64,000 bases of DNA from Symbiodinium natans (lineage: Eukaryota; Sar; Dinophyceae; Suessiales; Symbiodiniaceae), in assembly GCA_905221605.1 (NCBI GenBank), contig CAJNDS010002510.1:1-64000 (forward strand), read 5' to 3'. A model generated the notes under the pieces. It made no database searches. It was not told where the DNA came from and was given only the letters and a program-made list of their open reading frames with translations. The position numbers and the translations under genes are program-made. This document shows, piece after piece, positions 28,832 through 38,192 of the stretch (its first letter is position 1; each line of letters starts with the position of its first letter).

Positions 28832-29410
28832 CTAAGGTAGGCTAGGGCTATAAAGTTACCTCACATCAACCGAGAAAACTGTTTAAGGGATCCATATAAG
28901 GCACCTACATCCCAACTTCCCTACAAAGAACAAAAACATTTAGGGCTTGGGCCATTTCGGGTCTGAAGGTTGTGGAGGGGGCGAGCTACAGAAACAAAGC
29001 TATTGGCCTTCGAGGGTTTCGGGCTTAAGGGGTTTGATCCGAGGGCTTCGGGGTTTTGATGCATGTTTTTGTTGGGTCTAGGCTTAGGATTCATGGTTGA
29101 GGGCTTTGGGTCATGCTTCAACTACTGAAACCCTGCCCGAAGAGAGCTGGGGAAGAAGTTCAGTCGAGAGGTTCAGGTTCAAGGTTCAAGGTTCAGGGTT
29201 TAGGGCTTAGGGCTTAGGGCTTAGGGCTTAGGGCTTAGGGTTTAGGGTTTAGGGCTTAGGGCTTGGGTTAGGGTTCAGGGTTCAGGGTTCAGGGTTTAGG
29301 GTTTAGGGTTTAGGGTTTAGGGTTTAGGGTTTAGGGTTTAGGGTTTAGGGTTTAGGGTTTAGGGTTTAGGGTTTAGGGTTTAGGGTTTAGGGTTTAGGGT
29401 TTAGGGTGGC
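28832..29410 (-). repeat. Intron with a long array in the non-standard orientation
   Basis: The array 29175-29407 is TTTAGGG on the plus strand, so CCCTAAA follows the GC donor in sense. This is opposite to the usual arrangement, and there is no array at the acceptor. Confidence 0.7.
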
Positions 29411-29484
29411 CTCCGAAAGTTCAGACAGAAGCAGCACATGATGGTGAGGCTGAGCATGAGCCCTGTCGCGATCTCCAGCGCTGC
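29411..29484 (-). CDS. Exon 6, second transmembrane segment
   Basis: 74 nt reading AALEIATGLMLSLTIMCCFC and LNFR plus two bases; acceptor CGGAG, donor GC. A strongly hydrophobic helix with a Cys cluster at its end. Phase 0 in, phase 2 out, matching both neighbours. Confidence 0.7.
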
Positions 29485-30199
29485 CTCCGAAGGCGGAGAC
29501 AAAAGGGCGCCGAGCATGTAGGGTTTAGGGTTTAGGGTTTAGGGTTTAAGGTTTAGGGTTTAGGGTTTAGGGTTTAGGGTTTAGGGCTTAGGCTCTGTTG
29601 ACTGCGTAAAGCTTCAGCCAATGCCCACGGAGGCTGAGTCATGCTAAAAATAATCCTATTCGTAGGAATACTCATAATCACGGCAATGATGAGAATAAAA
29701 CGAATAGACAATAGCAAAAAAAGGCAACAATGGTAGCCATAATAGTTTCCAGAATAAGAATAAGAATAAGAATAAGAATAAGAATAAGAATAATCATTAC
29801 AATAATACTAATAGTACTAATAATAATAGTCACAATAAAATCATTAATCATAGCCATCATCAAGATGATTAGAAGCAATAATCATGACTGTACTGACAAT
29901 CATCATACTCATATGAATAATGGACTCATACAAGTAATAACAATACTAGTCATACTGGGAACAACAGTACTTGTAGAAATCGTAATGTGCATCAGTCCCC
30001 GCTAAGCGGCCCCTCAGCCTCCAGGGCAACCCCAAGAAACCCTTGAACCACAGATCCTGTACAGTTTGGGTTTGAGGGCTTTTAAAGTGTAGGGTCTAGA
30101 TAGAGGTTAAGGTCAGGCCTTAGGAATTAGGTCAAAACCCAGCCTAAACCCTAAACCCTTAAACCCTCCCTGAACCCTAAGCTCACTGAAATCTGCTGC
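29485..30199 (-). repeat. Intron with paired arrays and an AT-rich core
   Basis: In sense: donor GCAGCAG, TTTAGGG-type repeats (plus-strand CCCTAAA 30140-30180), then an AT-rich core (29640-30000) with (AATAAG)n at 29752-29790, then CCCTAAA-type repeats (plus-strand 29519-29590), acceptor CGGAG. The base composition of the core differs sharply from everything around it. The five bases GCAGC occur both at the donor and just after the acceptor. Confidence 0.7.
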
Positions 30200-30273
30200 C
30201 TTGCCATCATCCCACTCCAGGATGGATGACGCCGTGGCAGCGACAATTAGGGCGCAGGAGACAATACACATGC
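30200..30273 (-). CDS. Exon 5, first transmembrane segment
   Basis: Acceptor GGCCTCAG, two bases completing a Ser codon, then MCIVSCALIVAATASSIL and EWDDGK, donor GC. The hydrophobic stretch is long enough to span a membrane. The phases match the GT-donor exon upstream and the GC-donor exon downstream. Confidence 0.7.
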
Positions 30274-30861
30274 CTGAGGCCAGTTCAGGGTTTAGGATTT
30301 GGGGGGTATTGTTTCGAGTTTAGGGTTAGGGTTTAGGTGAATGAGGGAAGGAGGAAAGAAGGGAATGAGGTTACCTGACAAGGTATAGAAATTGGAACCC
30401 GAAACCGAAACCCGAAAAAAAGAGAACTGCCTCCTTCCCTGCTAAAAAACAGTAGGGCTTGTTGTTGTTGTAGACTAAGGTCCCAAGCCCCAGGTAGGGT
30501 TTGGGGGTTAGGGTTTGGGGTTTGGGGTTTGGGGTTTGGGGTTTGGGGTTTGGGGTTTGGGGTTTTGGGGTTCAGGTGTTTAGGGTTTCGGGCGAGCTTA
30601 GGGCGTTTTAGTAGACAGCTTATGCTTTCAGGGTCGGAGGTTGTTGGGTTCGCTTGACTCAATGCCCAGAACACCTGGCGTGATGCGCTGCAAGGAAGGT
30701 GGGTTTAGGGTTTAAGGGTTTAGGGTTTAGAGTTCTAGGGTTTCTGATTCGTAGTTTCTGATTCGCGCTGTTGATTGGCAGGCTGGGTTTCTGATTTCTT
30801 ACACTGCTCAATGCCTACTTCCTGAACTCTAAACCCGTTGATGCTAGTCTACAGCTTTAAC
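30274..30861 (-). other. Intron
   Basis: Donor GTTAAAGC; acceptor side TTTAGGG-type on the plus strand (30285-30330). It contains a TTTGGGG array (30490-30570) and a partial hairpin-element end (30340-30445) with AGTAGGG termini. Confidence 0.6.
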
Positions 30862-30934
30862 TGGCAGCCGAGGTGCAGAGCGGGAAGTACTTCTCCTCAG
30901 CAGAAGGATCGGGTTGAGGGTCCAGTTGCTCATG
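30862..30934 (-). CDS. Exon 4 of the membrane-protein gene
   Basis: 73 nt reading HEQLDPQPDPSAEEKYFPLC and TSAA plus one base; acceptor GACAGAG, donor GT. An acidic/Pro-rich segment immediately N-terminal to the first membrane helix. Confidence 0.65.
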
Positions 30935-31216
30935 CTCTGTCGAAAATGCAGGAATGAGAATTACCACCCTACACCCTAGACCCTAAACCCTAAATCCCGA
31001 ACCCTAAACCCTAAACCCTGAACCAAAACCAAACAAGGTGGCCTCAGAGTGCTAAGGCTCAAGGGCTTTAAGCTTCAGGTTCTCGAGCCTGTAGACCCCT
31101 GTGTTCTCATGTCGTCGGTGCAGCATCCGGGTTATTGAAACCCGAAAGCCTAAACCCTAAACCCTAAACCCTAAACCCTAGTGGGCTTGGGGGCCTCACA
31201 TCATCGGCCGGGCATC

Positions 31217-31282
31217 TTTCTTGCACAGTGCATAGGGCTCATCCTCGAAGAGGTGCAGTTTGGCTCCCAGCCGGTTGACATC
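31217..31282 (-). CDS. Exon 3 of the membrane-protein gene
   Basis: 66 nt reading DVNRLGAKLHLFEDEPYALC then KK; acceptor GACAG, proposed GA donor (GATGCC). Without splicing the frame would stop at TGA, 33 nt further downstream. CCCTAAA (31150-31185) left and TTTAGGG (31295-31405) right. Confidence 0.65.
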
Positions 31283-32035
31283 CTGTCATCCGGGGGTTTA
31301 GGGTTTAGGGTTTAGGGTTTAGGGTTTAGGGTTTAGGGTTTAGGGTTAGGGTTTAGGGTTTAGGGTTTAGGGTTTAGGATCTAGGGTTTAGTGTTTAGGG
31401 TTTAAGCTTCTTACTTACTTGGAAGCTCTTTCGACTTAGTAAGTCTACTTGGTATCCCCTATACACCCGATTACAATCCCCAGAACCCACCTTACTAACC
31501 CAGACTGTCCAAACAAGACATCTTAATTCCGAGGGTTTAGGATTGAAGGTTTCGGGCTGAGGGTTAAGAGTTTAGGGTCCGTTCAAGCAGAGAAACAAGT
31601 CACCAACAGGTAATCATGTAGGGGTTGAGGGCTTAGGGTGACCCTGAATTCATCCCAATTTCTGGTAGGGGATAGTTAGGAATCCCCTCCTGCTAAACCC
31701 TAAACCCTAAACCCTAAACCCCAAACCCCTAAACCCCCCAGGGTTCAGTGGTTGGTGGGTTCTGATATCAGGTGGGGAGCCGTGGTTTAGGGCCGTTGGG
31801 GCCCGGCCGCAAGGAGCTTTTTCAAGCTTGCGCTAGGAGACTCCAACGCTCCCGAATACGGGAATATTCTCTCAGTTTTTGTCATATAAAAGGATCTCTT
31901 TTTCTGATATGTTCACCCTATACCCATACTCTAAACTCTAAACCCTAAACCCTAACCCCTTTCCCCCAAACCCGAACCCCTAAACCCTAAACCCTAAACC
32001 CTAAACCCTAAGCCTGAACCCTTTCCAGTAGGCGC
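31283..32035 (-). repeat. Intron with paired arrays enclosing a hairpin element
   Basis: In sense: GC donor, TTTAGGG-type (plus-strand CCCTAAA 31930-32012), further CCCTAAA at 31692-31735, hairpin family A copy 2 (31408-31506), then CCCTAAA-type (plus-strand TTTAGGG 31295-31405) and acceptor GATGACAG. One of the clearest examples of the paired arrangement. Confidence 0.75.
31408..31506. mobile_element. Hairpin element, family A copy 2
   Basis: TTACTTGGAAGCTCTTTCGA and CTTAGTAAGTCTAC match the left terminus of the copy at 28168. The following core, read in reverse complement, matches that copy's GTAAGGTGGG...AAGTAGAC core. The right terminus is missing. Confidence 0.65.
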
Positions 32036-32134
32036 CTTGCAAAGGGTAGCAAGCTGCTCCTTCGACATCCACACGGCGTTGAGGGCCTCCACCTCCTTCC
32101 GGTTGCCTATGATGTAGAAGCCTCGATTCTTGAG
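32036..32134 (-). CDS. Exon 2 of the membrane-protein gene (33 codons)
   Basis: Acceptor AACCTCAG, 99 nt reading LKNRGFYIIGNRKEVEALNA and VWMSKEQLATLCK, donor GC. Typical coding composition with no stop in frame. CCCTAAA left and TTTAGGG (32148-32255) right. Confidence 0.7.
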
Positions 32135-33074
32135 CTGAGGTTGTGGGAGGTTTAGGGTTTAGGGTTTAAAGGGTTTAGGGTTTAGGGTTTAGGGTTTAGG
32201 GTTTAGGGTTTGGGGTTTGGGGTTTGGGGTTTGGGGTTTAGGGTTAGGGTTTAGGGTTCTCAGTTAGGCTCCGGGTTTCGGATTTTGAGGTTCGGGATTC
32301 GTGCCCCCACAAGAATCGATGGGCGGCTTCTTGCTTGGGACAGTTTTTTTGGTGCATGGGCAGGTCTGAACCCTAGACTTTACAAAAATGTACATCCTGG
32401 GTTTGGGGTTTAGGGTTTAAGGTGAGGGTGTAGGGTACAAGGCTTAAGGTTTAGGGATTGGTTTCTTACTGCTATGTACTGGAGGCGGCTTCAATTCAAG
32501 AACAAAGCGGAAAGCCCAGAGAAAAATGTTCGCAGCCTTACGAGGTAGCCAATGCAGAAACCCCTGAACCAAATATATACCCAACCCCTAAACTCCTTAA
32601 AACCCCACAACCCCTAAGCCCCAAACCCCTAAACCCTAAACCCCTAAACCCCTATAGCCCTAAACCTCTCTCGTAAACCCCTGCAACACAAAAACCCTCA
32701 GTCGGGGGGCTTCCGGTGTCTAAGGCTTAAGGCTTCAGGTTTCGGGTTCAATGGCTAACACACTATCTCGACATCGTCCAAGAATTTTGGAGAGGAAAAG
32801 GAAGTCAGGGACTTCGGCACCTCCTAGAGCCGAGGCTTCGGCCGCAACTAGGGTTTAGGGTTTCGGGTTTAGGGTTCAGGGTTTGTAGGGTTCAGGGTTT
32901 AGGGTTCAGGGTTTAGGGTTTAGGGTTTAGGGTTTAGGGTTTAGAAATACTACCACCCTATGGGCCTCTACCTAGAACCCCTCAAACACAGAAATGCCAT
33001 AGCCCCATGACCCTGTAACCCTTTAAATCTGTCACCCTAGAACACCATAACCCCAGAACTCTTACCCAAAGGGC
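32135..33074 (-). other. Intron with several arrays
   Basis: TTTAGGG at 32148-32255 and 32853-32942; CCCTAAA at 32580-32700; weak CCCTAAA-like sequence at 32990-33070 next to the GC donor. A purine-rich unique piece at 32750-32845 is unassigned. Confidence 0.6.
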
Positions 33075-33188
33075 CCTGCTGCTCCATGGCGGGAAGCTTT
33101 CCTTCGTCCGCACATCCGCATGTTCAATGCCGCGGGTTAGGTGCAGCGCGATGTAAACCTCCGCTGCCATGCGCATTTCCAACAGAAG
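33075..33188 (-). CDS. Exon 1 seen of the membrane-protein gene (38 codons)
   Basis: Acceptor GGGTCAG, 114 nt reading LLLEMRMAAEVYIALH then LTRGIEHADVRTKE, donor GC. It begins in phase 0 after an acceptor, so earlier exons exist upstream. Together with the seven downstream exons it gives 609 nt, 203 codons, without a stop. Confidence 0.7.
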
Positions 33189-34690
33189 CTGACCCAGGGT
33201 TTAGGGTTTAGGGTTTAGGGTTTAGGGTTGTAGCGCAGCCACTTCGCCCTTCCAACCCTCCAACTTTTCAACCCTTCAACCCTCGAACCCTGAAGATGCT
33301 ATGGGACTGATGGGGAGGTAATGGAAGCCATAAAAAAACACGCTTAGGGTTTAGGGTTTAGGGTTTAGGGTTTAGGGTTTAGGGTTTAGGGTTTAGGGTT
33401 TAGGGTTGTAGGGTGTTAGAATCGGTGACTGATGGGGAGGTAGGCCGGGAGAGTAAGCTTTCGACCGAAAAGCTTAGCATAAAGGAGGATGGCAAGTTTC
33501 CAAAACTCGACCCCTGCTTGGGAACGTCTTTTTGAAGAGGAAGGCCATTACAGAAGGCATGCGCATGGAGAAACCCTAAACCCCAAAACCACCCAAACCC
33601 TAAACCCCAAACCCCCAAACCCGAAACCAAACCCCAAACCCTACCTAAACCCTAAACCCTAAACCCCAAACCCTAAACCCTAAACCCTAAACCCGACCCA
33701 CACACACAAACATTCTCCACGCCACTCGTCCGAAGACCGGCTCTTGCGAGGTGGCTTCGGACTTGAAGATCCTCGGTGGGCCCACTTGAAGGTTCATGGG
33801 GTTTTGGGGTTCAGGGTTTAGGGTTTAGGGTTTTGGGTTTTGGGTTTAGAGTTTAGGGTTACAAGTAGGGCTCAGGAGTAACTTACTCGAAGGTTTAGGG
33901 TAAGGCTTCAGAGTTTCGTGCTAGAAGTAGGAAACTCACTGATACTTACAAGCAAAACCAGTGTAGATACAACCTTGTTTGGAACCCCTGTGAACCTACA
34001 GAAAATGTGACCAACTGTCACCTTAGTAGGGCTTTAGGGCGCCACGTCCACGGAACCTGCATCCAAGAGGTTTGGATTCATTCTCGTTTCCACTAAACCC
34101 TGAATCCTAAACCCTAAGCCCTGAACCCTAAGCCCTAAACCCTAAACCCTAAACCCTAAACCCTAAACCCTAAACCCTAAACCCTAAACCCTAAACCCTA
34201 ACCGCTGGCACATCGACAGCAGATCAGATGCCCTTGGAGTGGGCACCATTAGCACGACGTCCGAAATTCAACCGCGAGGTGCATGGGCTCCTCCGGGATT
34301 AGGGTGTAGGGTTTAGGGTTTAGGGTTTAGGGTTTAGGGTTTAGGGTTTAGGGTTTAGGGTTTAGGGTTTAGGGTTTAGGGTTTAGGGTTTCATGTCTTC
34401 TTACACACAGCCACACAGCCCAACGACAGGAGATCCCAATAATCTTCTGCTTTGGACAGGAGCCCCGACGTCACCCAATTCCTCATCGTCCCAATGTCAC
34501 TGACTGCATGCTATTACACCTGATCTCATTCCAAGTAAACAGGTCCCGAACCCTGAGCCCTAAACCCCCGAAACCTCGAACCAAATCACCATCGCCGCCC
34601 CTACACTGTTCTGAGTTGCTTAGCAACCCAAAAGTGCAGCTGAGGCTCGTCGCAAGTCTTGTGGTGCGGCGAGACTCCTGTTCGAGGGCA
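33189..34690. other. Arrays and possible small exons
   Basis: TTTAGGG at 33195-33230, 33342-33412, 33803-33860 and 34300-34392; CCCTAAA at 33567-33693 and 34095-34201. Two unique pieces are flanked exactly like exons (CCCTAAA left, TTTAGGG right): 33715-33785 and 34205-34295. The first is open in two minus-strand frames (one contains SQEPVFGRVAWRM). I cannot fix boundaries. Confidence 0.5.
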
Positions 34691-34806
34691 AAGATTTCAG
34701 AGACTCCAAAACCCCTTAAGTAAGGAAGATACCTTAAATCATATCAGGGTTCCTGCTATAGCTTAAGGGATCTTCCTAAATTTAAGGGGTTTTGGAGTCT
34801 CTGGGG
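34690..34806. mobile_element. Hairpin element with flanking direct repeat
   Basis: ACTCCAAAACCCCTTAAG at the left and TTAAGGGGTTTTGGAGT at the right are perfect inverted repeats, extended by paired GGAAGAT/ATCTTCC. GATTTCAGAG occurs on both sides of the hairpin (34684-34693 and 34806-34815), as a target-site duplication would. Confidence 0.75.
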
Positions 34807-35155
34807 ATTTCAGAGTAAGTGTTTGGAGTACCGACAAAGAACTGCTGCGCCAAGGACCACGACCGCAGCGCGAAATGCCAAATTGTTTCGTTGCTGCGTG
34901 GCTTTCGAGTACAAAGTTCTAAAACACATGCTCGAAACCTCCTATGTGAGAATGGGGACTTTCAGGACAAACGTAGTCGTTCCATAAGTTGTTCAAGAAG
35001 TGTGGACTCAGGTCCTCCGCAGCTGCAACGAAACTGGCACCGAACCCTGAACACTCTCAAACATTAAACTCAAAATGCTAAACCCTGAACCCCACACCCT
35101 GAACCCCAGACCCTAAGCCCTAAACTCCAAATCCGAAACCCTAAGCCCCCAAAAC

Positions 35156-35229
35156 GCAGCTGTCCGTGATCCTCGCGCTGCTTGATGTCGCCCAGCTCAG
35201 TGGCCCTGGTGTCGCTCCTTCGCCAGGTC
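35156..35229 (-). CDS. Exon following 35545-35588
   Basis: Acceptor GGAAAG, one base completing an Arg codon, then TWRRSDTRATELGDIKQRED and HGQL plus one base, GT donor. CCCTAAA (35075-35150) left and TTTGGGG-type right. Phase agrees with the exon at 35.5 kb. Unknown family. Confidence 0.55.
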
Positions 35230-35319
35230 CTTTCCATGGTCTTCCCCTTTTTGGGTTTGGGGTTTAAGGTTTCGGGTTTGAGGTTTAGGTTTGCAAGCCT
35301 AACCCCCCCTGAGACCCCA

Positions 35320-35508
35320 AAGCCTGAATCCTAAAGCCCTAAACCCCAAACCCCGAACCCTGAATCCTCCCAGCTAACACCCTAAACCTTAAAGCACTCA
35401 AACCCAAAATTCTACAAAATCCCAAAGCCCTAAACCCTAAAACCTTGACCCTTACAACCTTACCCTAAACCCTAAACCCTAAACCCTAAACCCTAAACCC
35501 TAAACCCC
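35320..35508 (-). repeat. CCCTAAA arrays
   Basis: Degenerate at 35320-35450, perfect at 35463-35505. Confidence 0.9.
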
Positions 35509-35544
35509 TCAAACCTCCCGGCTGCCTCTTCTTCTCGACCTCAC

Positions 35545-35588
35545 CTCCTCTCGACTCCGGCTTCCGCCTTGCCAAGCAAGGCAGAGCC
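35545..35588 (-). CDS. Exon, 44 nt
   Basis: Acceptor AATCCAG, frame GSALLGKAEAGVER plus two bases, GT donor (GTGAGG). It joins the next exon (35156-35229) in phase. Left CCCTAAA, right TTTAGGG. Position suggests a gene starting downstream of the stop at 35993. Confidence 0.5.
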
Positions 35589-35589
35589 C

Positions 35590-35960
35590 TGGATTTGAGG
35601 GGTTTCAGGGTTGGGGGTTAGGGGTTTCGGGTTTAGGGTTTAGGGTTTAGGGCGTAGGGTTTAGGGTTTAGGGTTTAGGGTTTAGGGTTTAGGGTTTAGG
35701 GTTTAGGGTTAGGGAGCCCTGGAGTTAGGGGTTTAGGGTTTGGGGGGTTGGGGGCTTTTGGGATTTTGGTGTTTCGGGTTTGGAGCTTAGGGTCTAGGAG
35801 TTTCGGATTGGAGGTTGTGGGTTTTTTGGAGTTTGGGGTTGAGGGTTGGGGTTTGGGGGGGAGAAGGGCGTCTCGGGGTTGGGGATTTGCAGGCTTTAGG
35901 GTTTGGGCTTCGGGGCGTAAGGGGGTTTTGAGGCCCGGTTCGGGACTCGGGGGATTTTAG
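35590..35960 (+). repeat. TTTAGGG array and G-rich degenerate sequence
   Basis: Perfect heptamers at 35632-35709; then TTTGGGG-like decayed sequence. Confidence 0.9.
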
Positions 35961-35992
35961 GGGTTTGGGGTTTGCGACTGAGGGTCGTGGGC

Positions 35993-36058
35993 TTAGGCGT
36001 CTTGAGGTGGGTACTCGGGTTGCTCCAAATTCTGAACTCTCCGAGTGATCATCTCATT
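35993..36058 (-). CDS. Terminal exon of the EF-hand gene (TAA stop)
   Basis: Acceptor CCCTGAAG, 21 codons NEMITRRVQNLEQPEYPPQD-A and TAA at 35995-35993. It lies downstream of the EF-hand pair exons on the same strand. In dinoflagellate voltage-gated-channel-like proteins an EF-hand pair is followed by a short tail of this style, which I recall only in outline, so the family suggestion is weak. Confidence 0.5.
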   Translation of the reverse strand, partial: NEMITRRVQNLEQPEYPPQDA

Positions 36059-36087
36059 CTTCAGGGACACGACCTAGGAAGGGGACC

Positions 36088-36195
36088 TTAATATGCCTTA
36101 ATATACCTTAATATACCTTAATATACCTTAATAGACCTTAATAGATCTTAATAGACCTTAATATACCTTAATATACCTTAATAGACCTAAATCAT
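36088..36195. repeat. 10-bp tandem repeat (CCTTAATATA)n
   Basis: About eleven units of CCTTAATATA / CCTTAATAGA. Confidence 0.97.
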
Positions 36196-36289
36196 ACCTT
36201 AAACCTTTAGGACCCCAAGTCCCTTAAACCCCAATCGGAACCATTGGTCGAGGTCTAGGGGTTAGACTCCAGATGCTCGGGTTCAAGTT

Positions 36290-36455
36290 CAGGGTGTAGG
36301 GTTTTGGGTTTTAGGGGTTTAGGGGTTTAGGGGTTTAGGGGTTAGGGTTTAGGGTTTAGGGTTTAGGGTTTAGGGTTTAGGGTTTAGGGTTTAGGGTTTA
36401 GGGTTTAGGGTTTAGGGTTTAGGGTTTAGGGTTTAGGGTTTAGGGTTTAGGGTTT
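36290..36455 (+). repeat. TTTAGGG array
   Basis: TTTAGGGG units, then about 17 perfect heptamers. Confidence 0.97.
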
Positions 36456-36459
36456 AGGT

Positions 36460-37150
36460 TGGGCTTGGTTTGGGTTTGGCAGTTAGGGGACGCCATGATC
36501 TACAACGGCCGTTGCCGCCCCGGCACCCCAGCATGACGGGAAGCTGCCCTGAAGCGCTGGAGCCATGGCTGTGAGTAGGCGGCGTGCTCATGGCCCCTTC
36601 TAAGATCCAGGAGCAATGCGCTGCCCCCAACCCTCCAGAAGCCTGTACGCATACCAACACAGGAGTGTGCGGGGCTCCACGATACTCTGACTTTGGGATG
36701 GACAGGCCTGGCACGACCCTCAACAAGCCTGCGTTGATGTGCAGGAGATGACGTGGCGGCTGGAGCCAGCGGTGCTGCAATGGAGCTATGGGCATGTTGG
36801 TTTGGGGGATGGGTGTCCATCCTGGATGTGTTTGGCCACTTCTCTACATTGTGGTCCCTTTTGAGGTTACTGTTACAAGGCGGCCCCTCACATTTAGGGT
36901 ACTGTACCCAAAAAGGGACCACAATTTTGAGAACCGACCATGGCTACCGTGAAATAGACCCACTCCCCCCTCAGGCGCCAGTCAGCAGAGCCACACCGGA
37001 CCCCAAACAAACGTGGGCGTCTACCACTCACAGCTTATCCTCGGTCCCGCAAACCCCGAGACCTGAACCCTGAAACCCCCAGATGCGAAGGCTAGGGTTT
37101 TAGGGTTCAGGGACATAATGGGATCTGCTCAGCCCCCCAAGCCCCCCTAA
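36460..37150. other. Intron/spacer; possible small exon near 36500-36540
   Basis: A minus-strand frame containing GAATAVVDHGV would fit between the EF-hand pair and the terminal exon, but it lacks clear splice sites. A hairpin element lies at 36846-36937. The rest is unique. Confidence 0.35.
36846..36937. mobile_element. Hairpin (MITE-like) element
   Basis: CATTGTGGTCCCTTTTGAGG at the left is inverted as AAAAAGGGACCACAATTT at the right; the spacer contains GTTAC/GTACC-type pairing. Confidence 0.7.
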
Positions 37151-37154
37151 GACC

Positions 37155-37229
37155 AACCGACAGGGCGAAGTCCTCGAAGTCAACGCTGCCGTGGCTCTCG
37201 CTTTCGAGCCCAGCGAGGAGCCGCCACAC
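37155..37229 (-). CDS. EF-hand exon (second hand)
   Basis: Acceptor CTGAAAG, then VWRLLAGLESESHGSVDF-EDFALSVG. The segment ESESHGSVDFED matches a 12-residue EF loop (acidic positions 1 and 3, Gly at 6, hydrophobic Val at 8, acidic 12), preceded and followed by helices. Position 1 is Glu, not Asp, so calcium affinity may be low. It follows the exon at 38120-38192 in phase 0, giving a paired EF-hand domain. The donor is one of two GTs near 37155-37160. Confidence 0.7.
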
Positions 37230-37474
37230 CTTTCAGATTGGGGGTTTTTGGGATCTTGGGCTTAGGGGGTTCGGGGATTTAGGGTTAGAGTTTAGGGTTT
37301 TGGAGATATAGGGTTTGGGGGGTTTAGGGGGTTTGGGGTTTGGGGTTTAGGGTTGAAGGCTTAAGGTTGACAATGTGGTGTGTAGGGGTTCAATTAGGTT
37401 TCTGCGTTTGCACAGCGTTGGGCCTGCGCTTGGGAAGCTTGGACCGCAACAACCGCAAGTCCATACCAAACCCC

Positions 37475-37688
37475 CCCTAAACCCTAAACCCTAAACCCTA
37501 AACCCTAAACCCTAAACCCTAAACCCTAAACCCTAAACCCTAAACCCTAAACCCTAAACCCTAAACCCTAAACCCTAAACCCTAAACCCTAAACCCTAAA
37601 CCCTAAACCCTAAACCCTAAACCCTAAACCCTAAACCCTAAACCCTAAACCCTAAACCCTAAACCCTAAACCCTAAACCCTAAACCCT
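37475..37688 (-). repeat. Longest perfect CCCTAAA array (about 30 units)
   Basis: Uninterrupted heptamers over about 210 bp; lies inside an intron of the EF-hand gene. Confidence 0.99.
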
Positions 37689-37784
37689 AGGTAGAGGAGA
37701 TCAAGGCTCAAGGGACATTGCGGACCGTAGCTCACAGGGAGGGCTGGGGAAATAAATCAGAGAGGCTTTTGAGGCCCTGGAGGG

Positions 37785-38111
37785 TTTAGGGTGTAGAATG
37801 TAGGGTTTAGGGTTTAGGGTTCAGGGTATAGGGTTTAGGGTTTAGGGTTCAGGGTTCAGGGTTCAGGGTAAAGGGTTTAGGGTTTAGGGTTCAAGGTTCA
37901 GGGTCTTAGGGTTTAGGGTAAACCCTGAACCCCCCCAAAATCTATGTGGATCCTTTGGTCGTAGTGTTATGTGTTTCTGGGTCCCTTATACCCCCTCCCC
38001 AACCCAACCCTGAAGCCCCAAACCCAAACCGTAACCTCCTCAAACCCTGAACCCTAAACCCTAAACCCTAAACCCTAAACCCTAAACCCTAAACCCTAAA
38101 CCCTAAACCCT
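37785..38111. repeat. TTTAGGG then CCCTAAA arrays
   Basis: 37785-37915 TTTAGGG/TTCAGGG; 38040-38111 CCCTAAA adjoining the next exon. Confidence 0.93.
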
Positions 38112-38119
38112 GGCCCCGC

Positions 38120-38192
38120 CTCCGGGGAATTGTGCTCCAAGCCAGCACTGGCCGCCGATTGGCAGACGGTTTGCAGGCAAACTCTGCCAGAC
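38120..38192 (-). CDS. EF-hand exon (end of first hand and linker)
   Basis: Acceptor CATAAG; 73 nt whose first base completes a Gly codon, then SGRVCLQTVCQSAASAG and LEHNSPE; donor GC. Joined to 38843-38886 it completes the loop D-P-E-G-S-G-R-V, a canonical EF-hand loop split by the intron. CCCTAAA left, TTTAGGG (38207-38392) right. Confidence 0.7.

Noticed and set aside
29678-30005. Ile-rich ORFs on both strands
   Set aside because: They are translations of an AT-rich microsatellite.
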